From: an uncultured Ectothiorhodospiraceae bacterium
Lineage (GTDB): Bacteria > Pseudomonadota > Gammaproteobacteria > CAMYNG01
DNA length: 59,981 bases
Reading direction: 5' to 3'
Assembly (NCBI GenBank): GCA_947259765.1
Contig: CAMYNG010000013.1
Coordinates: 1-59,981 of the forward strand
A program made the translations under genes and the position numbers. Shown one piece after another: positions 9,554-17,762 of this stretch. Numbering within the stretch: position 1 is the first letter of the stretch; each line of letters starts with the position of its first letter. A model generated the notes under the pieces. That model did not search any database and had not been told where the DNA came from. It worked only from the letters and a program-made list of their open reading frames with translations.

Positions 9554-9594
9554 GTTTAGTCCAAGGCCCGTAACTTGTCGAGGTCGTGCGCAAA

Positions 9595-9630
9595 TGTTTC
9601 CCGACCCGGCGGCTACCGGGCCGGGAAACA
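9595..9630 (-). terminator. Terminator-like hairpin after the DoxX gene
   Basis: A 9-bp perfect stem (TGTTTCCCG with CGGGAAACA) followed by an unpaired position and a 5-bp GC stem (CCCGG with CCGGG) around a 6-base loop. It lies 18 bases beyond the stop of the minus-strand DoxX gene. The following T run is short (ATTTG), so it may be a weak intrinsic terminator or a message-end stabiliser. Confidence 0.6.
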
Positions 9631-9647
9631 CGATTTAGATCAGCCTA

Positions 9648-10067
9648 TTACACGGTGGCGGCGGTGTGGCGAGCCAGCGGTATTTTTACGGCGTACGGAC
9701 CGCTTCCCAAAAGTGCCTGGACAATACTGGCCACGACCAGAAACGCCGGATATTCCCAGCCGCCGTTGGCGTTGGAGAACACCCAGCCATTACCCAGGTG
9801 CACAAACACCGCGCCGAGCAGTACCGGCAGCAGGACAAGGGCGACCCAGCGGGTTCCGATTCCAAGCAACAGCAGTGTGCCGCCACCGATTTCCATAATG
9901 GCAACCGGGTAGGCCAGCCAACCCGGGAAACCGACCGCATCAAAAAACTGCACCGTACCGGGTAGGGTAAACACCATTACTTTAAGAAGCCCGTGCGCAA
10001 TAAACATGCACCCCAGAGCGAGGCGCAGGATGAGCGTGGCGTAGGCAATGTTGTTTTCGTTTCGCAT
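9648..10067 (-). CDS. DoxX-family membrane protein
   Basis: 139 residues with four hydrophobic segments. It begins YATLILRLALGCMFIAHGLLK, continues with PVAIMEIGGGTLLLLGIGTRW and LVLLPVLLGAVF, and has the GNGWVFSNANGGWEYPAFL segment typical of DoxX proteins. DoxX proteins are integral membrane proteins often linked to thiosulfate oxidation or thiol/redox stress. I prefer the ATG at 10067 to the one at 10073 because GGAG is then 8 bases upstream rather than 2. It follows the CDGSH gene by 51 bases and is probably in the same MarR-controlled transcript. Confidence 0.85.
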   Translation of the reverse strand: MRNENNIAYATLILRLALGCMFIAHGLLKVMVFTLPGTVQFFDAVGFPGWLAYPVAIMEIGGGTLLLLGIGTRWVALVLLPVLLGAVFVHLGNGWVFSNANGGWEYPAFLVVASIVQALLGSGPYAVKIPLARHTAATV

Positions 10068-10118
10068 GATCATTTCTCCTTATTTCTGCAATGTAACGTT
10101 TTGGGTTTGGTTTTACGG

Positions 10119-10361
10119 TTAGTCATGTTTTTCGTGGCTGCCATCGCAAAACGGTGCATTGGCCGTATTTTTGCAAGTGCACAGCCAAACCTTGTCAGTT
10201 TTTTCTGCGGTAAATGCCAGAGGTTCGAATTCACTGCCTTGATGCGAGCCGTCGCAAAAGGGCTGGTTTTTACTGCGGCCGCATCGACACCAGTAGTACG
10301 TTTCGTCTGCGGCGACGCTAACTTCGATAGGACCGGTTTGTGGGTCAGATGAGTTGTTCAT
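10119..10361 (-). CDS. Tandem CDGSH-type iron-sulfur protein
   Basis: 80 residues with two CDGSH signatures, each with three Cys and one His: CRCGRSKNQPFCDGSH and CTCKNTANAPFCDGSH. Each should hold one [2Fe-2S] cluster, as in mitoNEET-related bacterial proteins. It has no membrane anchor, so it is a soluble redox or cluster-transfer protein. GGAG precedes the ATG at 10361. The start lies 27 bases downstream of a repeated AGTACT motif that also occurs before the MarR gene, so regulation by that MarR protein is likely. Confidence 0.93.
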   Translation of the reverse strand: MNNSSDPQTGPIEVSVAADETYYWCRCGRSKNQPFCDGSHQGSEFEPLAFTAEKTDKVWLCTCKNTANAPFCDGSHEKHD

Positions 10362-10387
10362 AGGCTGCTCCTGTTGGCGGGTTTAAA

Positions 10388-10403
10388 AGTACTGGTTAGT
10401 ACT
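10388..10403. promoter_or_regulatory. Putative MarR site upstream of the CDGSH gene
   Basis: Two AGTACT palindromes start exactly 10 bases apart (10388-10393 and 10398-10403), the second within TTAGTACTAA. The same arrangement occurs before the MarR gene at 10918-10933. Placement on one helical face and repetition at both promoters suggest a specific regulator site. Confidence 0.6.
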
Positions 10404-10419
10404 AAATGGGTAAAAAATT

Positions 10420-10884
10420 TCAGCTCAAAGCTGTACGAAGTTTTTGCAGGACCAAAATTGTTTGTTGCATTTCCTTTTTGCTCAACCGATCGAAGTGAGA
10501 TTTGAGAAAGCCCACCTGTCGTGGGAATTCCTTTTGAAAAACCTTCTCGCCACGAGCCGTGAGTATCACACGCATACAACGACGGTCGTCGATATCTGCC
10601 TTGCGACTAACCAGGCCCTTTTCTTCCAATCGGTCGATAACCCCGGTGAGGGTACCCTTGGTGATCAGGGTTTGTTCACCGATTTCTTTAAAGGTCATTC
10701 CGGGGGTGTTGCCGAGAGTGAAAATCACGTCGGCCTGCGAGACAGTCAGTTCGGTATCGTGATAGCCGGCAGCATCGAGTGACGCAAACGCTTGGTAGGT
10801 CCGTACCAGTTCTCGCATGAGAGGGAAAAATGCCTGTTGTGATGCGTTTTTAGCTGTCAGGGTTTCCGCTCGGGACATATTCAT
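10420..10884 (-). CDS. MarR-family regulator
   Basis: 154 residues with the MarR winged helix: LTVSQADVIFTLGNTPGMT, recognition region TKGTLTGVIDRLEEKGLV, and the wing motif DDRRCMRVILTARG (D-x-R-R). Cys in the wing (RRCM) could be redox active, but this is speculative. The ATG at 10884 is chosen because domain homology starts soon after it and the upstream extension is hydrophobic and atypical. The gene is followed on the same strand by the CDGSH and DoxX genes; MarR family members often control oxidative or electrophile stress genes. Confidence 0.9.
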   Translation of the reverse strand: MNMSRAETLTAKNASQQAFFPLMRELVRTYQAFASLDAAGYHDTELTVSQADVIFTLGNTPGMTFKEIGEQTLITKGTLTGVIDRLEEKGLVSRKADIDDRRCMRVILTARGEKVFQKEFPRQVGFLKSHFDRLSKKEMQQTILVLQKLRTALS

Positions 10885-10917
10885 TTCGCTCGTGACAGTG
10901 AATGTACGAATAACAAT

Positions 10918-10933
10918 AGTCCTAATTAGTACT
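10918..10933. promoter_or_regulatory. Putative MarR autoregulatory site
   Basis: AGTCCT and AGTACT start 10 bases apart, the second within TTAGTACTAA (10926-10935). This matches the doublet before the CDGSH gene. It lies 34 bases upstream of the MarR start codon. Confidence 0.6.
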
Positions 10934-10970
10934 AAAATCAACCCAACGAACAAAATTTTTACAGCGCAGC

Positions 10971-11594
10971 TTAGCCCGTTATCTGGCGAGTTATTTCCCG
11001 CCAGGCGTGATGGCGTTTGATGAGCTTCAATGCCTTGTTTAACATGGACTTACCGGGTTCTGTGCGATGCCAGGTTGAGGCACCAGAAGGATGGGGTAGA
11101 GGGATGCTATCGCAGGTCACACCATGCAGGCTCACACGATGCTGCGCACCGACGACGTCATTGAGGCGTTTTACCTCCATAAGTTGGGCGATAGCCAGCT
11201 TACCGGTAGGAATGATGAGTTCCGGTTGCAGCAATGTCAGCTCCTTTTTCAGCCAACCGGAACAATGCGTGATTTCAATTGGATCGGGGACGCGATCACC
11301 ACCGCGAGGGTTTTTTCCGGGGAAGCAGCGGCATACTGCCGCCATGTACACATGGCTACGAAACTGATCTTCATCAAGACCAATAGAATCAAACCATTTG
11401 AATAAAGTTTTACCAGCCGTCCAGGCAAATGGTTTATGAACTTCAATTTCCTTCGGACCTGGTGCCTGACCGACGAGCACGACTTTGGAAATTACTGGCT
11501 GACCGGTTACCGGCGGGCCAAGCATTTCGGTACAACGTGTACAGCGCCGTAGGTTAGCCTGATGGCGTTTGATCTGTTGCAGGGAAGTGGGCAT
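10971..11594 (-). CDS. Uracil-DNA glycosylase family 4/5-like protein
   Basis: 207 residues. Motif A (VGQAPGPKEIEVHKPFAW) and the C-terminal LPHPSG motif match Fe-S uracil-DNA glycosylases of the family 4/5 group. CTRC near the N-terminus together with Cys in VCRCFPGKN and THCSGW supply ligands for a [4Fe-4S] cluster. The family removes uracil or related lesions from DNA as the first step of base excision repair. Gln in GQAPG differs from the Glu found in classic family 4, so the exact specificity is unclear. The start at 11594 is chosen because upstream sequence up to 11640 is a terminator hairpin. Confidence 0.85.
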   Translation of the reverse strand: MPTSLQQIKRHQANLRRCTRCTEMLGPPVTGQPVISKVVLVGQAPGPKEIEVHKPFAWTAGKTLFKWFDSIGLDEDQFRSHVYMAAVCRCFPGKNPRGGDRVPDPIEITHCSGWLKKELTLLQPELIIPTGKLAIAQLMEVKRLNDVVGAQHRVSLHGVTCDSIPLPHPSGASTWHRTEPGKSMLNKALKLIKRHHAWREITRQITG

Positions 11595-11603
11595 AAGAAA
11601 ATA

Positions 11604-11640
11604 CGAAGGGCGCAAAGCAAATATGGTTTTGCGCCCTTCG
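11604..11640 (-). terminator. Rho-independent terminator
   Basis: A 13-bp perfect stem, CGAAGGGCGCAAA at 11604-11616 paired with its complement at 11628-11640, with an 11-base loop, followed on the minus strand by TATTTTCTT. It lies 21 bases after the stop of the DUF4412 gene and directly before the uracil-DNA glycosylase gene, so that gene must have its own weak promoter or depend on read-through. Confidence 0.8.
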
Positions 11641-11661
11641 GTAGCACGTGTGCCTTTAGAG

Positions 11662-12468
11662 TTATTGTGGCGGGGGTATACCCTCAGGCATTTGCGGGAA
11701 CATAGCGGTCTGTTTGTAGCCCTTCGGAACTTCGAACAAGTCGTCGGATAGTTTCTTTTCTTCAATGGCGAGGACACGCGTGGTGCTTTTCATCATGCCC
11801 ATATCCATGACCGTTTCCACCGGTACGCCAAATTGCTTGGCCACCTTGTCGTAACTCTTTTGCACCAGTTCCGGAAGATTATTTGCAGGCATACCCATAC
11901 CCGCCAGGCCCTTTGCAAATAACATCATGCGTGCACGTTCTTCTGCAGCCAGAGCTTTCGAATCCTTGGTCATCCACACAGTGGGTGTGCCACCGCTGCC
12001 AAACATCATTTCCTTCGGCACATTCATTTTCGCCTTTTGCGTTTTGAATCCACTGATCACGCGCGACTCACTTCCTGCCGGAGTAATAATGTTAGTGCGT
12101 TCCTTGCACACGCCCTGTTTGTTGCAGTCAACAAAAAACATCGCTGCCATGGACATCATGGGCAGCATCTGCGTGGCGTCGCTGTAGGTTTTTTGTGCCG
12201 GGTTAACCACGTAGGCGGAGAGATTCTTACCGCGTAGGCGCATTATAGTGACCTGACCGTCATCCTGTTCAATGCGCACGGCATCCGCCCGAGTAAACAT
12301 GGTTTGTGTCTGGCTGGTTGGACCCATGCCGGGCATATTTTTTGCGCCGGGCGAACCCTGAGCCTGCTGCATATCAGTTTTGACTTCTTGCTTTAAAACC
12401 CAGTCGGCTTGTGCCGTTGGTACTCCGAAAATCAAACCCACTATAAAAAAACCGATAAATCCACGCAT
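11662..12468 (-). CDS. Periplasmic DUF4412 protein
   Basis: 268 residues with a signal peptide (MRGFIGFFIVGLIFGVPTAQA). The mature part begins DWVLKQEVK and has the DUF4412 pattern of a beta-sheet layer with a NPAQKTYSDA strand. It is rich in methionine, including a MLPMMSMAAMFF stretch, and has a short CNKQGVC pair. The function of the family is unknown; a lipoprotein-carrier-like fold is likely. GGAGAG lies 7 bases before the ATG at 12468. A strong terminator follows, so the gene is monocistronic. Confidence 0.75.
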   Translation of the reverse strand: MRGFIGFFIVGLIFGVPTAQADWVLKQEVKTDMQQAQGSPGAKNMPGMGPTSQTQTMFTRADAVRIEQDDGQVTIMRLRGKNLSAYVVNPAQKTYSDATQMLPMMSMAAMFFVDCNKQGVCKERTNIITPAGSESRVISGFKTQKAKMNVPKEMMFGSGGTPTVWMTKDSKALAAEERARMMLFAKGLAGMGMPANNLPELVQKSYDKVAKQFGVPVETVMDMGMMKSTTRVLAIEEKKLSDDLFEVPKGYKQTAMFPQMPEGIPPPQ

Positions 12469-12633
12469 TACGTACTCTCCTTGAGTTTCCATGTCAAAAT
12501 TATCCACTGCCGGCGATTTTACGCCAGTAGGAACTAACTGCCTACTATTACTGTGCTTCCCAAACTTCCCGGCAGGGGGCTACGTTTTAGGGACGAGCGT
12601 CCGCGGCAATGGGTTACACAACTAGCTGAGAAA

Positions 12634-13470
12634 TCAGGATACCGATTTAAGCTCAGCCACCTCCTTGATATGCAGATCTTGCTGAGGGTAGGGAATCGAA
12701 ATACCGGCTTTGTCGAACGCAATCTTGATGTTTTCCAGCAGATCCGAACGTACGCCCCAGTAATCGGCGCTGTTAACCCAGGGACGCACAGCGAGATCAA
12801 CGCTGCTGGCGCCGAGTTCGAGCACCATTACGGTCGGTTCCGGATCACCCAGGATTCGAGTGTCTTTTTTCAACTCCGCATCAATGATTTCCTTGGACTG
12901 GCGGATATCGTCGTCGTAGCCAATGCCGAAAACAAGATCGATGCGCCGAGTGTCGCGGGCCGAAAAATTAATAATAGTGCCGCCGTAAATTTGCCCATTT
13001 GGCACAATTACTTCGCGGTTATCACCGGTACGTAGTACGGTTTTGAAAATATCGATAGTCTCAACAACACCACTTGTTCCACCCGCCTCAACAAAATCAC
13101 CTTCGTTGAAGGGTCTGAAAATAACGAGCATGACGCCGGCGGCAAAGTTTGATAGCGAACTTTGTAGAGACAGGCCAACCGCCAGGCCTGCAGCGCCGAG
13201 GATTGCCAATGCAGAAGTGGTTTGAACGCCAAGTTGTTCGAGTGCGGCCAGTACGACGATGACGATGAGCAGGGCGTACGCAATATTCCCGAGAAATTTA
13301 ACCAGAATTTCGTCGAGTTTGCTTTTCAACATTAAGTTGCGAATGAACTTAACTATCGTTTTGGCGAGCCAACGTCCAATGACGAAAATCAGTATCGCCG
13401 TAATTAAGCGGATCCCCCACGGTACAACAAAAACCTCAATATAGTTACTCTGCATAAACTTATCGAACAT
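12634..13470 (-). CDS. Small-conductance mechanosensitive channel, MscS family
   Basis: 278 residues, close to E. coli MscS (286). Three transmembrane helices fall in the first 110 residues. The third contains the pore-lining glycine/alanine pattern ALAILGAAGLAVGLSLQSSLSNFAAG. The cytoplasmic beta domain follows with FRPFNEGDFVEAGGTSGVVE and VPNGQIYGGTIINFS. It releases solutes on hypo-osmotic shock. GGAG precedes the ATG at 13470 by 8 bases. It stands alone, separated from gspB by a hairpin. Confidence 0.94.
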   Translation of the reverse strand: MFDKFMQSNYIEVFVVPWGIRLITAILIFVIGRWLAKTIVKFIRNLMLKSKLDEILVKFLGNIAYALLIVIVVLAALEQLGVQTTSALAILGAAGLAVGLSLQSSLSNFAAGVMLVIFRPFNEGDFVEAGGTSGVVETIDIFKTVLRTGDNREVIVPNGQIYGGTIINFSARDTRRIDLVFGIGYDDDIRQSKEIIDAELKKDTRILGDPEPTVMVLELGASSVDLAVRPWVNSADYWGVRSDLLENIKIAFDKAGISIPYPQQDLHIKEVAELKSVS

Positions 13471-13537
13471 GATGTCTGCTCCTTAGCACTTACAAATTTG
13501 TTATTGAGAAAGAAAAAATATGTCTCTCCAAATGAAA

Positions 13538-13553
13538 GCCGGCTCAAGCCGGC
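13538..13553 (-). terminator. Hairpin after gspB
   Basis: GCCGGCT and AGCCGGC pair across a 2-4 base loop, followed on the minus strand by TTTCATTT. It lies 35 bases after the gspB stop and before the MscS gene, so it probably ends the gspAB transcript. Confidence 0.6.
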
Positions 13554-13588
13554 ATTTCAAGTCTATAAAATCGCTTGTTTTAGGAGAG

Positions 13589-14488
13589 CTAACGGACCCG
13601 GTTAAGCAAAGTACGTCGGTTACCGAAGTCGACAATGATGCCATCGGGGGTAATGGCAGCAAGCTCCGCACCGTTTGCAGCGAGCGTATCACCTTCGCGG
13701 TACTGTTTTCCATTAATGAATACGAATCGATCTCCGGGCTGTGCAGAGTAGACGTGAATCGTCATATCGATTCCCTGTAAAGCGTGTACCTGTTCATCTA
13801 CGCCGGTTGTCCAGGACGTAGGTTCATTGTCCGTGAGCTGCGCAACGGTTGAAGTTTCTTCAGCGGCAACTGGTTCCAAAATGGGAATCTCCGTTTCTAC
13901 CGGATTCGCTTCCTGAGTTTGGTTGGAAGTTTGCACCGGTGTTTGAGCCGATGTTTGACCTGATCTTTGATTGGAACTGTTCTGCTCCGGAGCCGAAACG
14001 GTTTGCGTCTGAGGCAGGGCAACAGGCATTTCCGGCTGCCGGTATGAGGGAGTTGTATCGGGAATCTCTATCAACTCCGGATTGGTCGACACCGGCGGTG
14101 CAGCAATTTCTGGAGTTAAAACGGGCGCGGGTGCTGTGACTGGTGCGGCTGCCGGAGTCTGTTTTTTGGCTGGCGCTTGAACCGGTATTTGAACGGGCAC
14201 AGGAGTGGGGGCTGGAGTCGTTGATATAGCTGGCGTTCTTGAAGGAGACGGCTCCACAATCGTCACTGCAGAAGAACTGGCCAGCTCGGCATTGTCGGTG
14301 TTGTTCGCCAGCATAAAAATGCCGGCAATTAACATTGCATTAGCGATCAGCGCGATAACTATGATCAGACGCCGTTTACGGGGGGCTTGGAGTGTGGTTT
14401 CTGCATCGAACACACGACTGAGATCTGGATTCTCTTCCTGGTGTCGTTCACGCTCCGATTGGGCCAGTGCCTGGAGAATGTACGACAT
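13589..14488 (-). CDS. gspB: General secretion pathway protein B (ExeB/GspB)
   Basis: 299 residues: a short cytoplasmic part (SYILQALAQSERERHQEENP), a membrane helix at about 40-62, a long Pro/Ala/Thr/Gln-rich periplasmic linker (about 75-215), and a C-terminal GspB domain (MTIHVYSAQPGDRFVFINGKQY). With GspA it forms the inner-membrane complex that helps the type II secretin GspD assemble through the peptidoglycan. The gene follows gspA with no gap (stop and start adjacent). No gspC-N genes are in this window, so the rest of the system must be elsewhere. Confidence 0.9.
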   Translation of the reverse strand: MSYILQALAQSERERHQEENPDLSRVFDAETTLQAPRKRRLIIVIALIANAMLIAGIFMLANNTDNAELASSSAVTIVEPSPSRTPAISTTPAPTPVPVQIPVQAPAKKQTPAAAPVTAPAPVLTPEIAAPPVSTNPELIEIPDTTPSYRQPEMPVALPQTQTVSAPEQNSSNQRSGQTSAQTPVQTSNQTQEANPVETEIPILEPVAAEETSTVAQLTDNEPTSWTTGVDEQVHALQGIDMTIHVYSAQPGDRFVFINGKQYREGDTLAANGAELAAITPDGIIVDFGNRRTLLNRVR

Positions 14489-16336
14489 TTAGCGCCCCTG
14501 CACGTACGGTGTCGCACGTGAAAGCAAAGGCACCGGCGGGTTCGCGGTCACACTGTTGATCTTCAGCATGGTTTGCTGTCCCACAACGCCATCGGCCGGA
14601 ATACCATGGGTGCGTTGGAAATTTACCACGCGTAGGGTAAGTCGCTCGTCGAAATAGGGACTGGGTGCGTCACCGCTGATGTAATTCTCAGCCCGATCCA
14701 GTTGCTTACGCAACCACACAACCTCGGGTCCACGTGAGCCTTCCTGCAAACTCTGGGTGCCAATCTTCGGTGGACGCCACAGCAAAACATAGCTTCCAAA
14801 CCAGGCCGCCTCAAGTTGCGCCAAAGAAACTTTCTCGATCCGGCCGCCGAAATCCAGTGTGGCTTCATTATCGTTAAGTTGCACGATAGTGGCGCGATGC
14901 AGGCTGCCGTAATTATCAATGAGATCGAAAACCGTGGGCCGCTCATAAACGCGAACGCTCGACAGACTGCCACGCCGCGCGATACACCGTAAACCGCCGG
15001 CCTCGGCTCGGGCGCACACGGTTTTGCCGGGGAGATTTTTGTAATCAAGATCCCAGTAACGGAACAGCGTGGTGAACGCGGTCGTTGTGTCTGTTTTCAA
15101 GGTGCCATCGCGGAGTTGATCGCGTAATTTGGCTTTGTGTTCGACAATCGGTGTTGCCGTTGCGGTGCTCACATTCGTCGATGGGTTCTGTAAGGTGCTT
15201 TCCGCTTGCGCGATGGTCTCGGACTCCATGTCGTCATTTGTGTCGGACGTCTGCGAGTCCGTCGATTTAGAATCCTGCGGGTCTGGATGCAATGCAGTTT
15301 CAGCGGGTAAGTTGGACCGTGTAATCGCCGCCAGCTTTGTGTTGACGGACGGAGTTGATGTATCGGTTGTCGGCGATGATTGTTCGGCCGGCAACGCGGT
15401 TTGTTGCGCTGTGTCCGTGCGCGCCCCATCGGAGCCGGATTGTGCACCCGGCAGCAACCAGGCTAACAGCACACCGACAATGACGACGCTAGCCGCGACG
15501 GCGGCTGCTTGAGTGAGACGTGGCGGAAGTTTTTTGCCCGCGGATTCCAGGGCGGCCTTGCGTACGATTTTCGGGCCAATCTCGCTGCGCTGTTCTGCGT
15601 AGCCTGCAAGCAGTGAACGTTCACAGATGATGTTAACCAGTCGCGGTACCCCGCCGGATAGGCGATGGATCACCTGCATGGCGGACTCTGTAAACAAGGG
15701 CGTCGTACGACCGGCCCGGCGTAGACGATGCAGTATGTAGGCCGAGGTCTCACCGGCCGACAAGGGCGTGAGATGATAACGTGCGGTGATGCGTTGATTG
15801 AGTTGGCGCAAATCCGCGCGTTTGAGCAACTTTTGTAACTCGGGCTGGCCAATGAGAACGATTTGCAGCAACTTGTGTTTGGCGGTTTCCAGATTAGTCA
15901 GCAAACGAATCTGTTCCAGGACGCTGATGTCGAGGTTCTGTGCTTCATCGATAATGAGCACGGTGCGCCGACCTTGTGCGTGCGCCTTCAGCAAGTGACG
16001 GTTCAGCGCATCCACCAGGTCCTTGATGCTGGTGGTCTTGTCATATTCAACGTGTAATTCGTCGCAAATCGAGGCAAGTAACTCAAATGCCGTCTGCCGT
16101 GGGTTCAGAACCAGCGCAATATCGACGTTTTTGTGGGAATGGGCCAATACGCTGCGATACAGCGTGGTTTTACCGGTACCCACTTCGCCGGTGAGCTGCA
16201 CGAATCCACCGCCGCGGCCCATACCATAAATAAGGTGTGCAATACCTTCCCGATGCCGTGCGCTCAGAAACAGAAAACGCGGGTCGGGCGTGAGTGAAAA
16301 CGGATTTTCGCTGAGGCCGAAATACGAACGGTACAT
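14489..16336 (-). CDS. gspA: General secretion pathway protein A (ExeA/GspA ATPase)
   Basis: 615 residues. A cytoplasmic AAA ATPase comes first, with Walker A GEVGTGKTT (50-58) and Walker B LIIDEAQNL. A membrane helix follows near 280-300, then an acidic Ser/Thr-rich linker. The periplasmic part has a C39-like segment (FDLIDNYGSLHRATIVQL) and a peptidoglycan-binding domain with GSRGPEVVWLRKQL and GIPADGVVGQQT. The ATG at 16336 begins MYRSYFGLSENPFSLTPDP, the standard start of ExeA-type proteins; the open frame upstream has no homology. It acts with GspB on secretin assembly. Confidence 0.93.
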   Translation of the reverse strand: MYRSYFGLSENPFSLTPDPRFLFLSARHREGIAHLIYGMGRGGGFVQLTGEVGTGKTTLYRSVLAHSHKNVDIALVLNPRQTAFELLASICDELHVEYDKTTSIKDLVDALNRHLLKAHAQGRRTVLIIDEAQNLDISVLEQIRLLTNLETAKHKLLQIVLIGQPELQKLLKRADLRQLNQRITARYHLTPLSAGETSAYILHRLRRAGRTTPLFTESAMQVIHRLSGGVPRLVNIICERSLLAGYAEQRSEIGPKIVRKAALESAGKKLPPRLTQAAAVAASVVIVGVLLAWLLPGAQSGSDGARTDTAQQTALPAEQSSPTTDTSTPSVNTKLAAITRSNLPAETALHPDPQDSKSTDSQTSDTNDDMESETIAQAESTLQNPSTNVSTATATPIVEHKAKLRDQLRDGTLKTDTTTAFTTLFRYWDLDYKNLPGKTVCARAEAGGLRCIARRGSLSSVRVYERPTVFDLIDNYGSLHRATIVQLNDNEATLDFGGRIEKVSLAQLEAAWFGSYVLLWRPPKIGTQSLQEGSRGPEVVWLRKQLDRAENYISGDAPSPYFDERLTLRVVNFQRTHGIPADGVVGQQTMLKINSVTANPPVPLLSRATPYVQGR

Positions 16337-16763
16337 TACGGTTGACCTGTTATCTTCCTTTAACCTCGAATCATCAGACTGATTCGGGACCTCCCGGGCT
16401 CCCGAGAGACTAAAAACAACCCGCCTCCGGGTCAAGCGACGCGGACTTTATCGAGCGAAGCGCGCCGTTTTCTCCAACGTCGGCTACGCCGATAGTTTAG
16501 GTTAAAAACGGTCGCTTGCACATTGAATTTACAGAAAAAATCAAACAACGTACGAATATGGGCCAAACTGGAAAAATGGTGGCGACATCGACAGGTTGTT
16601 CATTTGCAACGATTTTTCAGTCGCCCCCAGGAAACGGGTTGCCTGCTGGTGATTTGTGAGGATGTTTCGGCTTTTGTGATCCGGGCACGATCTAGGCCCT
16701 CTAAAAGTGGCTATAAATAACGCTATATATCGTTGCGTGATGCTGTCACTGGGAGGTAATCCA
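16337..16763. other. Intergenic region between gspA and the DUF2892 gene
   Basis: 427 bases between divergent genes, so it must hold both promoters. A 65-codon TTG-initiated frame at 16523-16720 has no recognisable domain and no ribosome binding site. I saw no strong hairpin or repeat. Confidence 0.5.
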
Positions 16764-16976
16764 ATGATCACCAACATCGGAATCTATGATCGGATCTTTC
16801 GACTACTGGTCGGAATCACTCTGCTCACTGCATACCACCTGCAACCCAACCTCGAATGGGCCACTATTGGCCTGGTGCCTTTTGCGACCGCGTTCTTTGG
16901 CTGGTGCCCGGCGTATGCCGCCTTTGGATTGCGGACCTGTCGCAGAGCTGTCTCGCAAAGGCCGGAGTTGGGATAG
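16764..16976 (+). CDS. DUF2892-type small membrane protein
   Basis: 70 residues with two hydrophobic helices, matching the inner-membrane DUF2892 module found alone or fused to rhodanese in YgaP. The pattern ITNIGIYDRIFRLLVGITLL, then FFGWCPAYAAFGLRTC, is typical. The WCPAY...TC cysteines are conserved in the family. GGGAGGT precedes the ATG at 16764 by 7 bases. Function is unknown; a role in sulfur or redox metabolism is suggested only by family fusions. Confidence 0.85.
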   Translation: MITNIGIYDRIFRLLVGITLLTAYHLQPNLEWATIGLVPFATAFFGWCPAYAAFGLRTCRRAVSQRPELG

Positions 16977-17316
16977 AAATCTTGGCAAGCGAGCGGTATG
17001 TTTCACTGAGCTAATGTTCAAGAAACGCCACGCGTTGGTGCCCACGTGAGGGCATCGATCAATCTACTGTTCTAACAACTCTAACGCTTTTTTTGCACAA
17101 CATTGGTGCCGATATGCAGCGTTTTCCCGGTTGATCTGGCCTGGGTAATTTTTTAGGCAAAAGCGAAAATTTTGGTCCACAATATAAAGAGGCGTCCGGG
17201 TATTATTGTGACGTTTACATAGGGCCCGTAGAGAAAGCACGCCTAGCTTATGCCTAGTCAAGGAAGTGTAATACCCTGAATTTACAATCAAGCCTTTCGC
17301 CAAGGAGGAACACTAG
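16977..17316. other. Intergenic region before the DUF2934 gene
   Basis: 340 bases with no supported gene. A 79-codon frame on the minus strand (17303-17064) has no recognisable domain. The region presumably holds the promoter of the DUF2934 gene, which has AAGGAGG before its ATG. Confidence 0.45.
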
Positions 17317-17718
17317 ATGGCCGCAAAGAAGACAAGTAAAACCGCCCCCAAGAAGCCCGCCGCCAAGACGACGGTAGCCAAGTCGAAAAAGACCGCGGCT
17401 TCGAACCAAGCTGCCTCCACCACGACAGCCGGTAAAAAGAAAGAAGCTGCGACCAACAAAAAGCCTGCGACGAAAACAAAGGCCGGTTCAAAATCCAAAA
17501 TTACAACGAAGCCGGAGTCGTCAAAAGAAACGGTGAGATGGCTGGCTGCAGGTAGTCAGGGAGAGAAACCAAATATCAGTTTTAACGAGCGCGAGCGAAT
17601 GATCAGTGAGGCCGCTTTTGTGATTTCTCAAAACCGGGATCCCCATGTAGGTGGGCCGGAAATTGACTGGCTACAGGCTGAGGCGGTGATTGATTTGATC
17701 TTCAGCGCGTCTGAATAA
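17317..17718 (+). CDS. Lys/Ala-rich, histone H1-like protein with DUF2934 domain
   Basis: 133 residues in two parts. Residues 1-68 are almost only Lys, Ala, Thr, Ser and Pro (KKTSKTAPKKPAAKTTVAK), like the basic tails of bacterial H1-like proteins. Residues 85-130 match DUF2934 (NERERMISEAAFVISQNR and PEIDWLQAEAVID). The tail suggests DNA or RNA binding, but nothing in the sequence proves it. AAGGAGGAACACTAG precedes the ATG. DUF2934 proteins are common in proteobacteria and their role is unknown. Confidence 0.8.
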   Translation: MAAKKTSKTAPKKPAAKTTVAKSKKTAASNQAASTTTAGKKKEAATNKKPATKTKAGSKSKITTKPESSKETVRWLAAGSQGEKPNISFNERERMISEAAFVISQNRDPHVGGPEIDWLQAEAVIDLIFSASE

Positions 17719-17762
17719 ACGGACGTAGTTGACTGGAATTGTATCTCGCAGTTGTTAGCTTG

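Noticed and set aside
16523-16720. 65-codon frame in the gspA upstream region
   Set aside because: TTG start without ribosome binding site, unusual composition and no domain.
17064-17303. 79-codon minus-strand frame before the DUF2934 gene
   Set aside because: No ribosome binding site match, no recognisable domain; the DUF2934 gene on the plus strand follows closely.
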